A stretch of DNA of 64,000 bases from CAIQQQ01 sp040399685 (GCA_040399685.1 JBBART010000021.1:23799-87798); one strand, 5' to 3'. Numbered from the stretch's first letter, positions 1 to 8,909 are shown. The notes: a model not told the origin generated them from the sequence alone. Made by a program: numbers and translations.

Positions 1-1
1 C

Positions 2-34
2 CGCTACATTGAGCGGAAGGTGCATTACAAGTGA
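2..34 (+). CDS. ugpA: C-terminal end of UgpA-like ABC transporter permease (partial)
   Basis: Only the last ten codons are inside the window. They read RYIERKVHYK and then TGA at 32-34. This resembles the usual end of the sn-glycerol-3-phosphate permease UgpA. The stop overlaps the GTG start of the next permease gene by four bases (GTGA), which is typical of translationally coupled permease genes. The identification rests on this short tail and on the downstream ugpE-ugpC order. Confidence 0.55.
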   Translation, partial: RYIERKVHYK

Positions 35-963
35 TCGAAAAAACTCCGATCCTGAATTTTTTCACGCATCTGATTCTGCTGGGCGGTCTGGCGGTGGCGT
101 TCGTGCCGATGTGGCTGGTGTTCGTGGCGGCCACGCTCACGCTCACTGAGATCAACTCGCCGCCGATCAGCGTTATTCCGGGCGTGCATCTGCTCGAAAA
201 CCTGACCGAGGCCTGGACCCGTGCGGGGCTGGGGCCGAAGCTTCTGAACAGCCTTGCCATGGCGGTGGCGGTGGCCGGCGGCAAGGTTATACTGTCGTCC
301 ATCACCGCGTTCGGCATTGTGTTCTTCCGGTTTCCCGGCCGGATGGTGGCGTTCTGGATGATCTTCATCACGCTGATGCTGCCGCTCGAAGTGCGCATCG
401 TGCCCACCTACGCGGTGGCGGCGAACGCGCTGTGGCCGTTCCAGGCGATCATCGACGTGCTGGGCATCACCAATCTCTATGAGAGCCTCACGGGGGTTCG
501 CATCGCGATGGAATGGAACCTGCTGAACTCGTTCACCGGCCTTGTTCTGCCGTTGGTGGCGACGGCGACCGGCACGTTTCTGTATCGCCAGTTCTTCATG
601 ACCATCCCGGACGAATTGTTCGAGGCCAGCCGCATGGATGGCGCCGGGCCTATCCGGTTCTTCCGTGAAATTCTGCTGCCGCTTTCCACCACTAACATGG
701 TGGCGCTGTTCACCATCATGTTCCTGTATGCGTGGAACCAATATCTGTGGCCGCTGCTGATCACGACGGACCGCGCCAATTTCGGCACCGCTGTGATGGC
801 GCTGCGCAGTCTGATCCCCACCACCGGCGACAGCACCGGCGGCGGCACGCCGGATTGGAACGTGGCGATGGCCGGCTGCCTGATCGTGATCACGCCGCCG
901 TTGATCGTGGTGGCCGCGATGCAGCGCTTCTTTATCCGCGGCCTTATCGCCAGCGACAAATAG
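31..963 (+). CDS. ugpE: Carbohydrate ABC transporter permease, UgpE-like
   Basis: Inner-membrane permease of a CUT1-family importer, probably for sn-glycerol-3-phosphate or glycerophosphodiesters. It is 310 residues with about six hydrophobic helices. The cytoplasmic EAA loop that docks on the ATPase is visible near residues 198-222 (EASRMDGAGPIRFFREILLP), followed by the conserved Asn-Gln-Tyr-Leu-Trp-Pro stretch typical of UgpE/MalG. The GTG start overlaps the stop of the upstream permease, and the ATPase gene follows after 8 bp. The transported substrate is inferred from UgpC similarity and order. CUT1 permeases of other specificity look much the same. Confidence 0.8.
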   Translation: MIEKTPILNFFTHLILLGGLAVAFVPMWLVFVAATLTLTEINSPPISVIPGVHLLENLTEAWTRAGLGPKLLNSLAMAVAVAGGKVILSSITAFGIVFFRFPGRMVAFWMIFITLMLPLEVRIVPTYAVAANALWPFQAIIDVLGITNLYESLTGVRIAMEWNLLNSFTGLVLPLVATATGTFLYRQFFMTIPDELFEASRMDGAGPIRFFREILLPLSTTNMVALFTIMFLYAWNQYLWPLLITTDRANFGTAVMALRSLIPTTGDSTGGGTPDWNVAMAGCLIVITPPLIVVAAMQRFFIRGLIASDK

Positions 964-971
964 GACTTCCC

Positions 972-2024
972 ATGGCCGATATCTCTCTGCGCCAGGTGCG
1001 CAAATTCTATGGCAAGACCCAGGTGACGCATGATGTGTCTCTGGACATTCCGTCGGGCGAATTCGTGGTCATTCTTGGCCCGTCCGGCTGCGGCAAATCC
1101 ACGCTGCTGCGCATGATCGCGGGGCTTGAGGACATCACCAGTGGCGAGATCGCCATTGGCGGGCGCGTGGTCAACGACCTTGAACCACGGGCGCGTGGCT
1201 GTGCGATGGTGTTCCAGAACTACGCGCTGTATCCGCATATGACGGTGGCCGAGAACATCGGCTATGCGCTGAAGGTGGCCGGCGTGTCCAAGGCCGAGCG
1301 GGCCGCACGGATCGCCAAGGTGGCCGCCACCATTGGCCTTGCCGATTATCTGGACCGCAAGCCGGCGCAACTCTCCGGCGGCCAGCGCCAGCGCGTGGCG
1401 ATGGGGCGTGCGATGATCCGCGAGCCGCAGGTGTTCCTGTTCGACGAACCGTTGTCCAACCTGGATGCCAAGCTGCGCGTGCAGATGCGCATCGAGATCC
1501 GCAAGCTGCACAACCGGCTGGGCGCCACCTCGGTGTTCGTCACGCATGACCAGATCGAGGCGATGACCTTGGCTGACCGGCTGGTGGTGATGAATGGCGG
1601 CCATGTGGAGCAGGTGGGCACGCCGGCCGAAATCTATCGCACGCCGGCCTCACGGTTCGTGGCGAGCTTTATCGGCTCGCCGCCGATGAATTTAATGCCG
1701 GGTGTCGTCAGCGGGCCCAACGAGATCAGCGTGGGCGATATGCGCGTGGCCACGCGTCCGCATGGGTTGGTGCAGGGGCGCGAGGTCACGCTGGGCATTC
1801 GTCCCGAGGATATCGCCCAAGGTGGCGGCGCGTGCGACATGGAGGTTGAATTCTCCGAGGAGCTGGGCGCCGCGCGGCTGTATCACGGCCATATCGCCGG
1901 CGAGGATTTCATCCTGCAGATCGGGGCAGCCACCGGCCCGGTGCCGGCGCGGGTGCGGTTCGATCTGCCGCAAGAGGCGCTGCATCTGTTCGATCGCACC
2001 ACAGGATTGCGTCTTCCCGGTTGA
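972..2024 (+). CDS. ugpC: ABC transporter ATP-binding protein, UgpC/MalK-like
   Basis: ATPase of a CUT1 sugar or glycerol-phosphate importer, 350 residues. Walker A is GPSGCGKST at about residues 36-44. The Q-loop sequence MVFQNYALYPHM, the signature LSGGQRQRVAMGRA, Walker B LFDEPLSNLD and the switch histidine in VTHDQIEAMT are all intact. The C-terminal third is the OB/TOBE regulatory domain found in UgpC and MalK. The ATG at 972 was chosen because it begins the conserved start MADISLRQVRKFYGK; the frame is open further upstream inside ugpE. MalK-type ATPases often serve several permeases, so it could also power the ATPase-less importer at 21.4-24.4 kb. That is inference. Confidence 0.88.
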   Translation: MADISLRQVRKFYGKTQVTHDVSLDIPSGEFVVILGPSGCGKSTLLRMIAGLEDITSGEIAIGGRVVNDLEPRARGCAMVFQNYALYPHMTVAENIGYALKVAGVSKAERAARIAKVAATIGLADYLDRKPAQLSGGQRQRVAMGRAMIREPQVFLFDEPLSNLDAKLRVQMRIEIRKLHNRLGATSVFVTHDQIEAMTLADRLVVMNGGHVEQVGTPAEIYRTPASRFVASFIGSPPMNLMPGVVSGPNEISVGDMRVATRPHGLVQGREVTLGIRPEDIAQGGGACDMEVEFSEELGAARLYHGHIAGEDFILQIGAATGPVPARVRFDLPQEALHLFDRTTGLRLPG

Positions 2025-2037
2025 CCCGCCCCCGCTG

Positions 2038-2057
2038 GGCGCGCTTGCATGCGCGCC
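2038..2057. other. Intergenic GC-rich hairpin between ugpC and the aminotransferase gene
   Basis: Perfect inverted repeat GGCGCGC-TTGCAT-GCGCGCC (7-bp arms, 6-base loop) just after ugpC. No T tract follows, so it is not a canonical intrinsic terminator. It may be an mRNA-stabilising or attenuating hairpin at the end of the ugp message. Confidence 0.4.
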
Positions 2058-2079
2058 TTGCGGGTAAAGGGGCTTTGAG

Positions 2080-3246
2080 ATGGGTTTGATAAGGCCGGGC
2101 ATTGACGAACTGGCAGACAGCCCGATCATCGACGTGTGGAAGATGGGCTTCGACGTGGAAGGCGTGATCGGCATGTGGGCCGGTGAGCCGGACGTGCCCA
2201 CGCCCGCCTTCATCTGCGACGCCGCCGCCAAGGCCATGTCGGACGGCAAGACCTTCTATTGCCACAACCGCGGCATCGCGCCGTTGCGGGACGCGCTGGT
2301 GGCCTATCACAAGCGGATCTATGGGCTGGATATCCCCGAGAGCCGGATGGCGCTGACCAGTTCGGGCATGAATGCCGTGATGCTGGTGGCGCAGGCGATG
2401 ATCGAACACGGCGACAACATCGTCGCCGTCACCCCGTCCTGGCCGAATATCTGCCGGGCGATGCAGATGAACGGCGCTGATATCCGCGAAGTGGCCATGG
2501 GGCGCGGCGATGCCGGCTGGTCGCTGGACCTGGATGCGGTGTTTGCCGCCTGCGATTCACGTACCAAGCTGATCTACCTGGCGTCTCCCGGCAATCCGAC
2601 CGGCTTCATGATGGAACGCGCCGAGGGCGAGCGACTGCTGGCGTTCGCGCGGGAGCGGAACATCGCGATCCTGAGCGACGAGGTGTATCACCGCATCGTC
2701 TATGACCGGCCGCATGCGTTCTCGATGCTGGAGATCGCCGAGCCGACCGATCCGGTGTTCGTGATCGGCACCTTCTCGAAATCCTGGGCCATGACGGGCT
2801 GGCGGCTGGGCTGGCTGGTCTATCCTGAAGGACTGGCCACCACCTTCGAGAAGCTGATCCAGTTCAATACCTCCGGCGCACCGGAATTCCTGCAATATGG
2901 CGCCATCGCCGCACTCAATGACGGTGATGCGTTCACCGCCGAGTTCGTGGCGCGGTGTGCCGTGGGGCGCGATATCGTCAACGACCGGCTGGGGCGGATG
3001 CCGCGTGTGCGCAACATCCCCAACAACGGCTCGTTCTACGCGATGTTCAGCGTGGACGGCGTGTCGGACACGCTGACATTCTGCAAGCGCGCGGTGGTGG
3101 AGGCACGGATCGGCATGGCGCCAGGTGAGGCATTTGGTCTGGGAGCGGAGGGGCTGGTTCGGCTGTGCTATGCCAAAAGCCCCGAGAACCTGACGGAAGC
3201 GATGAACCGGCTTGAGGCGTTCGTTGCCACGTATGTCGAGGCTTAA
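2080..3246 (+). CDS. PLP-dependent aminotransferase, class I/II (fold type I)
   Basis: Cytosolic pyridoxal-phosphate aminotransferase of 388 residues, the usual family length. The PLP lysine is K234 in the motif TFSKSWAMTGWRLGW. The substrate and cofactor segment SPGNPTG is at about 169-175, and LSDEVYHRIVY at about 199-208 carries the Asp and Tyr that contact the cofactor. The amino-acid substrate cannot be read from the sequence. The gene starts 55 bp after ugpC, behind an AAAGGGG-like ribosome site. Its end overlaps the next gene, a P1-family peptidase, so the two are probably cotranscribed and may both act on amino compounds. Confidence 0.85.
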   Translation: MGLIRPGIDELADSPIIDVWKMGFDVEGVIGMWAGEPDVPTPAFICDAAAKAMSDGKTFYCHNRGIAPLRDALVAYHKRIYGLDIPESRMALTSSGMNAVMLVAQAMIEHGDNIVAVTPSWPNICRAMQMNGADIREVAMGRGDAGWSLDLDAVFAACDSRTKLIYLASPGNPTGFMMERAEGERLLAFARERNIAILSDEVYHRIVYDRPHAFSMLEIAEPTDPVFVIGTFSKSWAMTGWRLGWLVYPEGLATTFEKLIQFNTSGAPEFLQYGAIAALNDGDAFTAEFVARCAVGRDIVNDRLGRMPRVRNIPNNGSFYAMFSVDGVSDTLTFCKRAVVEARIGMAPGEAFGLGAEGLVRLCYAKSPENLTEAMNRLEAFVATYVEA

Positions 3247-4222
3247 CCTCCTCACCGATATCGCAGGCGTCAGGGTGGGCCATGCGGCCGACCCGGCGCT
3301 GGGCTCGGGCGTGACGGCGATTGTGTTCGATGACGGCGCCGTGGCGTCCGTCACGGTGCGCGGCGGCGCCTCGGCCGGGCGCGATCTCGGGCTGCTCGAC
3401 CCGGAGGCGACGTATGATCGGGTGGACGCGTTGGTGCTGTCCGGCGGCTCCGGTTACGGGCTGGATGCCGGGACCGGCGTGCAGGCGGCGTTGCGGGCCC
3501 AGGGGCGGGGGCTGGCATTTGCCGGCATCCGCCTGCCGGTGGCGCCGGTGGCGATTCTGTTCGACCTGATGAATGGCGGCGACAAGGAATGGGGCCGCTA
3601 TCCGCCGTATCGTGAGCTGGGATTTGCCGCGGCCGATGTGGCGGCAGCCGGCGTGTTCGCGTTGGGAAGCGTGGGCGCGGGGCTGGGGGCGACCACAGCG
3701 ACGTTCAAGGGCGGGCTTGGGTCGGCGAGTGCTATCACATCGCAGGGCCATACCGTGGCGGCGATTGTGGCGGTCAACGCGGTGGGGTCTGTCACCATCG
3801 GCGACGGTCCGCATTTCTGGGCGGCACCGTTCGAGATCGATGCGGAATTCGGTGGGCTGGGGATGCCTTCGGTGTTCGATACGCGGTTGCGGATCAAAGG
3901 CGGTGTGCCGACGGCCACGACCATCGGCTGCGTGGTGACGGATGCGACGCTGACCAAGGCGCAATGTCGCCGGCTGGCGATCATGGCCGATGACGGGCTG
4001 GCGCGGGCGGTGTTTCCGTCGCACGCACCCCATGACGGTGACACCGTGTTCGCCGCCAGCACCGGGGCGCGGTCCCTCAGCGATCCGGTGCGGGCCTTGA
4101 CCGAGTTGGGGCATGTGGCCGGCATGGTGATGGCGCGGGCCATTGCGCGGGCGGTGTTTGAAGCGGAGCGGCTGCCGTTTGCGAACGCAATGCCAGCCTG
4201 GCGGGATCGTTTCGGCGCATGA
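3233..4222 (+). CDS. P1 (S58, DmpA/NylC-like) family peptidase
   Basis: Member of the self-processing Ntn-hydrolase group that includes aminopeptidase DmpA and nylon oligomer hydrolase NylC. About 329 residues from the ATG at 3233 (MSRLNLLTDIAGVRVGH), which overlaps the upstream gene by 14 bp; another ATG lies at 3212. Family landmarks are the early GVRVGHA, the glycine-rich SGGSGYGLDAGTGVQAAL, and the late DGDTVFAAST. At the expected autocleavage site, where the family usually has Asn-Thr-Thr, this protein reads ATTIGCVVTDA. The Thr pair is kept but Ala replaces Asn. The substrate is unknown. The next gene overlaps by ATGA. Confidence 0.8.
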   Translation: MSRLNLLTDIAGVRVGHAADPALGSGVTAIVFDDGAVASVTVRGGASAGRDLGLLDPEATYDRVDALVLSGGSGYGLDAGTGVQAALRAQGRGLAFAGIRLPVAPVAILFDLMNGGDKEWGRYPPYRELGFAAADVAAAGVFALGSVGAGLGATTATFKGGLGSASAITSQGHTVAAIVAVNAVGSVTIGDGPHFWAAPFEIDAEFGGLGMPSVFDTRLRIKGGVPTATTIGCVVTDATLTKAQCRRLAIMADDGLARAVFPSHAPHDGDTVFAASTGARSLSDPVRALTELGHVAGMVMARAIARAVFEAERLPFANAMPAWRDRFGA

Positions 4223-5175
4223 AGCGGGCGGCGATTGTGTTGCTGGTGGTTGGCACCGTGCTGGCGGCGGTGCTGGTGGGGCGCGCCGAGTTTGGCGATA
4301 TCGTGCGCGCGTTCGCCACGCTGGGCCTGTCCGGCTTCGCGGTTCTGGTGGCGGCGCATCTGGGCGTGATCGGGGTGATGGGGCTGGCGTGGTCCGCCTT
4401 GGGGCGGCGGCCGCGCGGTCGTTTCATCTGGGCGCGGCTGGTGCGCGATGGGGCGGCGGAGGTGCTGCCGCTGTCGCAGATCGGCGGCTTCGTGCTGGGC
4501 GCGCGGGCGTTGGTGCTGGCGGGGGTTCCGGCCGGAATGGCGTCGGCGTCCACGGTGGTGGATGTGACGTTGGAGCTTGTCTCCCAGCTTTTCTACACGT
4601 TGTTGGGTTTGGTGCTGTTAGCGTGGTTGCGCCCGCACAGTTCAATCGAACTGCCGGCGATTGGCGCGGTGCTGGCCATGGCAACGCTGGTGGCGCTGTT
4701 CGTTCTGGCGCAGCGGCGCGGCGCCGGGGCGGTTGAGCGGGTTCTGGTGAAACTCGGGGCCGCGTTGATGGGGCCGAGGCCGCTCGGCAGTGCCACGATG
4801 CGGCAATCGATCGGCGAACTTCATCGCAACCGGCCGCAGATGCTGCTCTGTGCCGGGCTGCATCTGGCTTGCTGGGTGATGGTGGGGGCTGAAACCTGGC
4901 TCATTCTGTCGCTGATCGACGCACCGATCAGCCTCGCGGCGGCGGTGGTGATCGACAGCCTGTTGTCGGGATTGCGCAGCGTGGCCTTCATGGTGCCGCA
5001 GGCGTTGGGCGTGCAGGAAGGCGGCTATGTGCTGCTTGGCGCCCTGTTCGGCGTCACGCCGGAGGTGGCGTTGGCGCTGTCGTTGATCCGCCGGGCGCGG
5101 GATGTGGTGATCGGCGCGCCGGCGTTGCTGGTGTGGCAGGTGATTGAGAGCCGGCGGGCCTACAGGACCGGGTAG
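4219..5175 (+). CDS. HpnL-like lysylphosphatidylglycerol synthase-TM family membrane protein
   Basis: Integral membrane protein of 318 residues with about eight hydrophobic helices, of the flippase-domain family UPF0104/HpnL. The late segment VQEGGYVLLGALFGVTPEVA and the ending SLIRRARDVVIGAPALLVWQ resemble HpnL, a protein usually linked to hopanoid genes. The family is thought to move or organise lipids in the inner membrane; no activity can be assigned from sequence. It starts in an ATGA overlap with the peptidase gene. Its last 16 bases overlap the convergent iron-transport ATPase gene. No hopanoid biosynthesis genes lie next to it here. Confidence 0.62.
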   Translation: MKRAAIVLLVVGTVLAAVLVGRAEFGDIVRAFATLGLSGFAVLVAAHLGVIGVMGLAWSALGRRPRGRFIWARLVRDGAAEVLPLSQIGGFVLGARALVLAGVPAGMASASTVVDVTLELVSQLFYTLLGLVLLAWLRPHSSIELPAIGAVLAMATLVALFVLAQRRGAGAVERVLVKLGAALMGPRPLGSATMRQSIGELHRNRPQMLLCAGLHLACWVMVGAETWLILSLIDAPISLAAAVVIDSLLSGLRSVAFMVPQALGVQEGGYVLLGALFGVTPEVALALSLIRRARDVVIGAPALLVWQVIESRRAYRTG

Positions 5176-6188
5176 GCCATGGCCGCACCCTGCACGCTGA
5201 TATGCAGGCTGGTGAGGCTCGTTGGGATGTTGCTGGCGAGCTTGGTTTCAAATTCCATCCCCCCGGCCTGCACCTGGGCCAGGATGTGATCGCCGCGAAA
5301 CATGCGCCGGTGGATGGTGGCGGCGATACCCTGCCCGGGTTCGGCCTGCACAATCTGTTCACGCCGCAGCAGGATGGTGGCGCGGCCAGATGTCGGCGCG
5401 CCCGCCTGCACGGTCACGCGGCCGAGCATGGTGTCGGCGTGATCGCCGTGCAGCGTGCCGTCCAGCAGGATGACCGGGCCGGTCATGCGCGCCACGTCGA
5501 TATCGGCGGGGCTGTTGTAGAGCGTGGCCGGGTCGGCGCATTGGGCGATGCGGCCGGATTGCATGACGGCGATCAGATCGGCGCTATCGAACGCCTCCTG
5601 CGGGTCGTGCGTCACCAATATCGCGGTGGCGCCCTGGGTGCGGAGCAGGGCCACCACATCGGCGCAGACGCTGCGGCGCAGGGCCATGTCCAGCGCGTTG
5701 AACGGTTCGTCCAGCAGGATCAGGCTGGGGCGCGGCGCCAGGGCGCGGGCCAGGGCGGTGCGTTGCTGCTGGCCGCCGGAGATCTGGCTCGGCATGCGCG
5801 CGCCCAGGCCGCCGAGGCCGGTCAGGCGCATGGCTTCTTCCACCCGGCCGTCGCGGATCTGGGTCGAGGACAGGCCGAAACCGATATTGCCGGCGACGGT
5901 CAGATGCGGGAACAGCGTGCCTTCCTGTGGCACATAGCCGATATGGCGGCGCTCGGCCGGCACGTGGCGGCCTGGTTCCTCCAACACGCGCCCGTCCAGC
6001 GTGATGTGGCCGGAATCGGCGGGCTCGAAGCCTGCGATCAGCCTCAGTAGCGTGGTTTTGCCACAGCCCGACTGGCCCAGCAGCGCCAGGATGGTGCCGG
6101 CTTCAACCTTGAGGTCGACTCCGTGCAGGATCTCGTGGCCGCGATAGGATTTGCGGATGCCTTCGACGCTTAAAAAACGCATGGTCAT
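5160..6188 (-). CDS. fbpC: Ferric iron ABC transporter ATP-binding protein, FbpC-like
   Basis: ATPase subunit of a periplasmic-binding-protein-dependent Fe(III) importer, 342 residues. Walker A is GQSGCGKTT (residues 38-46). The signature is ISGGQQQRTALARAL, a mild variant of LSGGQ. Walker B is LILLDEPFNALD and the switch region VTHDPQEAFDSAD. A TOBE-like C-terminal domain follows from about residue 245. It starts in an ATGA overlap with the permease gene, giving the order binding protein-permease-ATPase. Sulfate or spermidine ATPases are similar; the iron assignment comes from the partner binding protein and the fused permease. Confidence 0.8.
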   Translation of the reverse strand: MTMRFLSVEGIRKSYRGHEILHGVDLKVEAGTILALLGQSGCGKTTLLRLIAGFEPADSGHITLDGRVLEEPGRHVPAERRHIGYVPQEGTLFPHLTVAGNIGFGLSSTQIRDGRVEEAMRLTGLGGLGARMPSQISGGQQQRTALARALAPRPSLILLDEPFNALDMALRRSVCADVVALLRTQGATAILVTHDPQEAFDSADLIAVMQSGRIAQCADPATLYNSPADIDVARMTGPVILLDGTLHGDHADTMLGRVTVQAGAPTSGRATILLRREQIVQAEPGQGIAATIHRRMFRGDHILAQVQAGGMEFETKLASNIPTSLTSLHISVQGAAMAYPVL

Positions 6189-7744
6189 TCATCAACTCGA
6201 AAGCTGCGCAGCGTGAAGATGGTCACAGGAACACCTGAGAGCAAAACCAGGGCGGCGGCGAAAGGGGCGGCGGCGCCATAGGCGCGGTCGGCGGTGAAGT
6301 TCCAGAACTCGGTGGCCAGCGTCACGGTGCCGGCCGGCGCCAACAGCAAGGTGGCGGTCAGCTCGCGCATGGATTGCAGGGCCACGAGAGACGCCGCGGC
6401 GGCGATGCCGGGCATGAGGTTGGGCAAGGTGGCGCGCACGAAGGCGCGGAACGGGGCGTGGCCAAGGCTGCGGGCGATCTCGTCCAACTCACGCGGCACC
6501 AGTTCGGCCGAGGCGCGGATGGAGGATTGCGCCAAGGGCAGCGTGAGCACGGCATAGACCAGCAGCACCAGCAGCGATGTTTGGTAAAGTGGGCCGGCAT
6601 AGCGAATGGCGAACCACACCGCGGCCAGCGCCACCACAATGCCGGGCATGCCGTGCACCAGATACGGCAGGCGGTCGGCGAAGCGGGCCAGATGGCCGCG
6701 ATAATAGGTGGTGGCCAGCACCAGCGGGATGGCCAGCAGCGTGGTGAGCGCGGCCCCGGGCAGGGCATAACCAAGCGAGCCGAGCAAAGCTGGCCCGATT
6801 TGGGCGATGCCATGGCCCGCCGATGTCCCCTCCGCCAGCCAGAAGCCGAGTGTGACCAAAGGCACGCCGAAGCTGAGGGCGGTCAGGGCCATGAAACCGG
6901 CCTGGGCCAGAATTTGCACGCGTCCGAGCGCCAGGCGCGGGAGGGCGCGGGCGTTGCCACGGCCGATCCGGGCCACGCGGCGGCGGCGCAGGCGGGCCTC
7001 GCCGAAGGCGATCGGCATGCACAGCACCATCAGCACGCCGGACAGCAGGGCCGCCGTCTGGTTGTTGAACTGGGCGTTGTACTGCTCGAAAATCGCGGTG
7101 GTGAAGGTCTCCACCCGCAGGAACGACAGCGCGCCGAATTCGGCCAGCATGTGCGAGGCCACCAGCAAGCCGGCGCCCGCCAAGGCCGGGCGGATCTGCG
7201 GCAAGATGACGCGACGAAAGATCTGCACCCTGCCTTGGCCGAGGGAGCGGGCGACGTCCTCAAAGCTGGGGTCAAGCCCGCGCAATGCCGCGCAGACCGG
7301 CAGGTAGACCAGCGGCACACTGTAGAATGTCAGGATCAGAATGGCCCCGCCCATTTCCTGGAACGCCGGTCCCAGGGACGACCACGCGAAGCTGGACACA
7401 TAGGCGGGCATCGCCAGCGGCAACGCGGTGGCCACACGCCAGAAGCGGGCATAGGCAAGGTCGCAGCGTTCAGTGAACCAGGCGGCGGAGATGGCGATGA
7501 TGCCGGCCAGGATGGGCACGGATGTGGCGATGATGAGCGTGTTGACCAGCAGATGCAGCGTGTAGGGGCGCAGCAGGTCCGACACGATGACAGACGGCCC
7601 GGCCTCCATGCCACGCACGACGACATACGCGATCGGCAGCATCACCAGGCCGAACGGCAGCAGGATGGCGAGCGAAAGCCAAAGGGGCGATCGGATCGAT
7701 CGCCCCCTTATCTGGCCGCGCAGAAAGGCGAGTCGGTTGCTCAA
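6185..7744 (-). CDS. fbpB: Ferric iron ABC transporter permease, fused FbpB type
   Basis: Inner-membrane permease of 519 residues holding two tandem permease halves, as usual for FbpB/SfuB/FutB. Each half has its own EAA-like docking loop: EDVARSLGQGRVQIFRRVILP in the first half and DEIARSLGHAPFRAFVRATLP in the second. About 12 transmembrane helices are expected. The gene overlaps both its neighbours by four bases (ATGA), so translation of the three iron-transport genes is probably coupled. Confidence 0.85.
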   Translation of the reverse strand: MSNRLAFLRGQIRGRSIRSPLWLSLAILLPFGLVMLPIAYVVVRGMEAGPSVIVSDLLRPYTLHLLVNTLIIATSVPILAGIIAISAAWFTERCDLAYARFWRVATALPLAMPAYVSSFAWSSLGPAFQEMGGAILILTFYSVPLVYLPVCAALRGLDPSFEDVARSLGQGRVQIFRRVILPQIRPALAGAGLLVASHMLAEFGALSFLRVETFTTAIFEQYNAQFNNQTAALLSGVLMVLCMPIAFGEARLRRRRVARIGRGNARALPRLALGRVQILAQAGFMALTALSFGVPLVTLGFWLAEGTSAGHGIAQIGPALLGSLGYALPGAALTTLLAIPLVLATTYYRGHLARFADRLPYLVHGMPGIVVALAAVWFAIRYAGPLYQTSLLVLLVYAVLTLPLAQSSIRASAELVPRELDEIARSLGHAPFRAFVRATLPNLMPGIAAAASLVALQSMRELTATLLLAPAGTVTLATEFWNFTADRAYGAAAPFAAALVLLSGVPVTIFTLRSFRVDE

Positions 7745-8760
7745 ATCATTCCTGCTTCTCGTTCCAGCGCATAGGCCTCGGTGGCGCTGCCCATGTCGGC
7801 GGGCGTGACGGGAGCGGTGAAGCGTGACAGCGGCGGCAGGTTGAACGGCGAGGAGATCCCGTCGATGACCGAGTATTCCGCCGAGGTCGCCATCATTGCC
7901 TGCTGGGCTACCGGCGTGAGCATGAACGCCAGGAAGCGCTGGGCGGCCTGCGGGTTGCGGCTGGTCTTGAGCGTGCCGGCGGCGGACAGATTGACGATGT
8001 TGCCGGCATCGGCGCCCAGAGGCGAATGCAGAGCCGAGTTCAAGTTCGCAGCCCCTTTTTCACGCGCCAGTGAATACCAGTAGTAGTTGTTCGACAGCGC
8101 CATCGCCACCTCGCCATTTTCCACCGCGGTGCTGGCGATACGGTTGCCGTTATACGAGCGCCCGTATTGTTTGACGCCCTTCAGCCATTGCAGGGCGGCC
8201 GTGCTGCCGTGGATGTGGACGATGGCCATGATCTGCTCTTGAAAGCCGTCTTGCTTCACATAGCCGAATTTTCCGGCGAAGGCGGGGGTGGCGAAATCCA
8301 GGATCGATTTCGGCAGGTCGGCCTCGGCGATCATCTTCTTGTTGTAGGTGATGACGCGGGTGCGGGCGTTGACGCCGATCCAGGTGCCGTCTTTCGCCGC
8401 AAAACGCGGGGCAATCAGCTTCAGCGTGGCGGCGTCGATGGGCGCCAGCAGGCCCTTTTCCTGCAAGGACGCGATCGGCGGGCTTTGCTCGGAAAAGAAC
8501 AGGTCAGCCGGCGAGCGGGCGCCTTCCTCGATGATCTGGCTGGCGAGCTCCGGGCTTTCCGCGTTGCGGGTGATCACCTTGATGCCGGTTTCACGCGTGA
8601 ACGCGGCCACCAGCGCCTCGGTGGTGGCGCGGTGCTGGCCGTTATAGAGCGTGAGCGTGTCGGCTTCGGCGTGGGCGCGGCCGATGAATGCCGCGCTGCC
8701 GAGCGCTGCGCCAAGGGTGGCGCCGCTGCGCAGCAAGGTTCGGCGGTTGATCGGGGCCAT
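7741..8760 (-). CDS. fbpA: Fe(III) ABC transporter substrate-binding protein, FbpA/FutA-like
   Basis: Periplasmic ferric-iron-binding protein of 339 residues. The ATG at 8760 was chosen because it is preceded by AGGAGAGAT and starts MAPINRRTLLRSG, a twin-arginine (Tat) type signal peptide ending near GRAHA. The frame is open further upstream but without a ribosome site. The mature protein begins DTLTLYNGQH. The late NNYYWYSLAREKG holds the adjacent tyrosines that ligate iron in this family. It heads the iron operon, and a perfect 7-1-7 palindrome lies 68 bp upstream of its start. Confidence 0.83.
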   Translation of the reverse strand: MAPINRRTLLRSGATLGAALGSAAFIGRAHAEADTLTLYNGQHRATTEALVAAFTRETGIKVITRNAESPELASQIIEEGARSPADLFFSEQSPPIASLQEKGLLAPIDAATLKLIAPRFAAKDGTWIGVNARTRVITYNKKMIAEADLPKSILDFATPAFAGKFGYVKQDGFQEQIMAIVHIHGSTAALQWLKGVKQYGRSYNGNRIASTAVENGEVAMALSNNYYWYSLAREKGAANLNSALHSPLGADAGNIVNLSAAGTLKTSRNPQAAQRFLAFMLTPVAQQAMMATSAEYSVIDGISSPFNLPPLSRFTAPVTPADMGSATEAYALEREAGMI

Positions 8761-8827
8761 GTCATCTCTCCTGGTATTGCGACGCATTCTCAATAACTCG
8801 GTTCGCTTTGGGTGCATAGGCTGTAGA

Positions 8828-8842
8828 TGCGAATTATTCGCA
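8828..8842. promoter_or_regulatory. Fur-box-like operator between fbpA and the divergent dehydrogenase gene
   Basis: Exact 15-base palindrome TGCGAAT-T-ATTCGCA. It has the classical 7-1-7 Fur geometry and agrees with the TGATAAT-N-ATTATCA consensus at 10 of 14 arm positions. On the minus strand it overlaps TTGCGA, a possible -35 hexamer 17 bases from CCTATG, so an iron-loaded repressor would block fbpA transcription. The exact palindrome and the adjacent iron importer are seen in the sequence; the regulator's identity (Fur or another FUR-family protein) is inferred. Confidence 0.6.
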
Positions 8843-8909
8843 ACTGAGATCTGCGTGTTGCCGTGGACAGCCCGTTTGGCCAAAATCGATTCAGTCTGGT
8901 TCGGAGCGT

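Noticed and set aside
732..971. Longer N-terminus for the UgpC-like ATPase starting at 732
   Set aside because: The extra 80 codons lie inside ugpE in another frame and have no ABC-domain homology. The family start is at 972.
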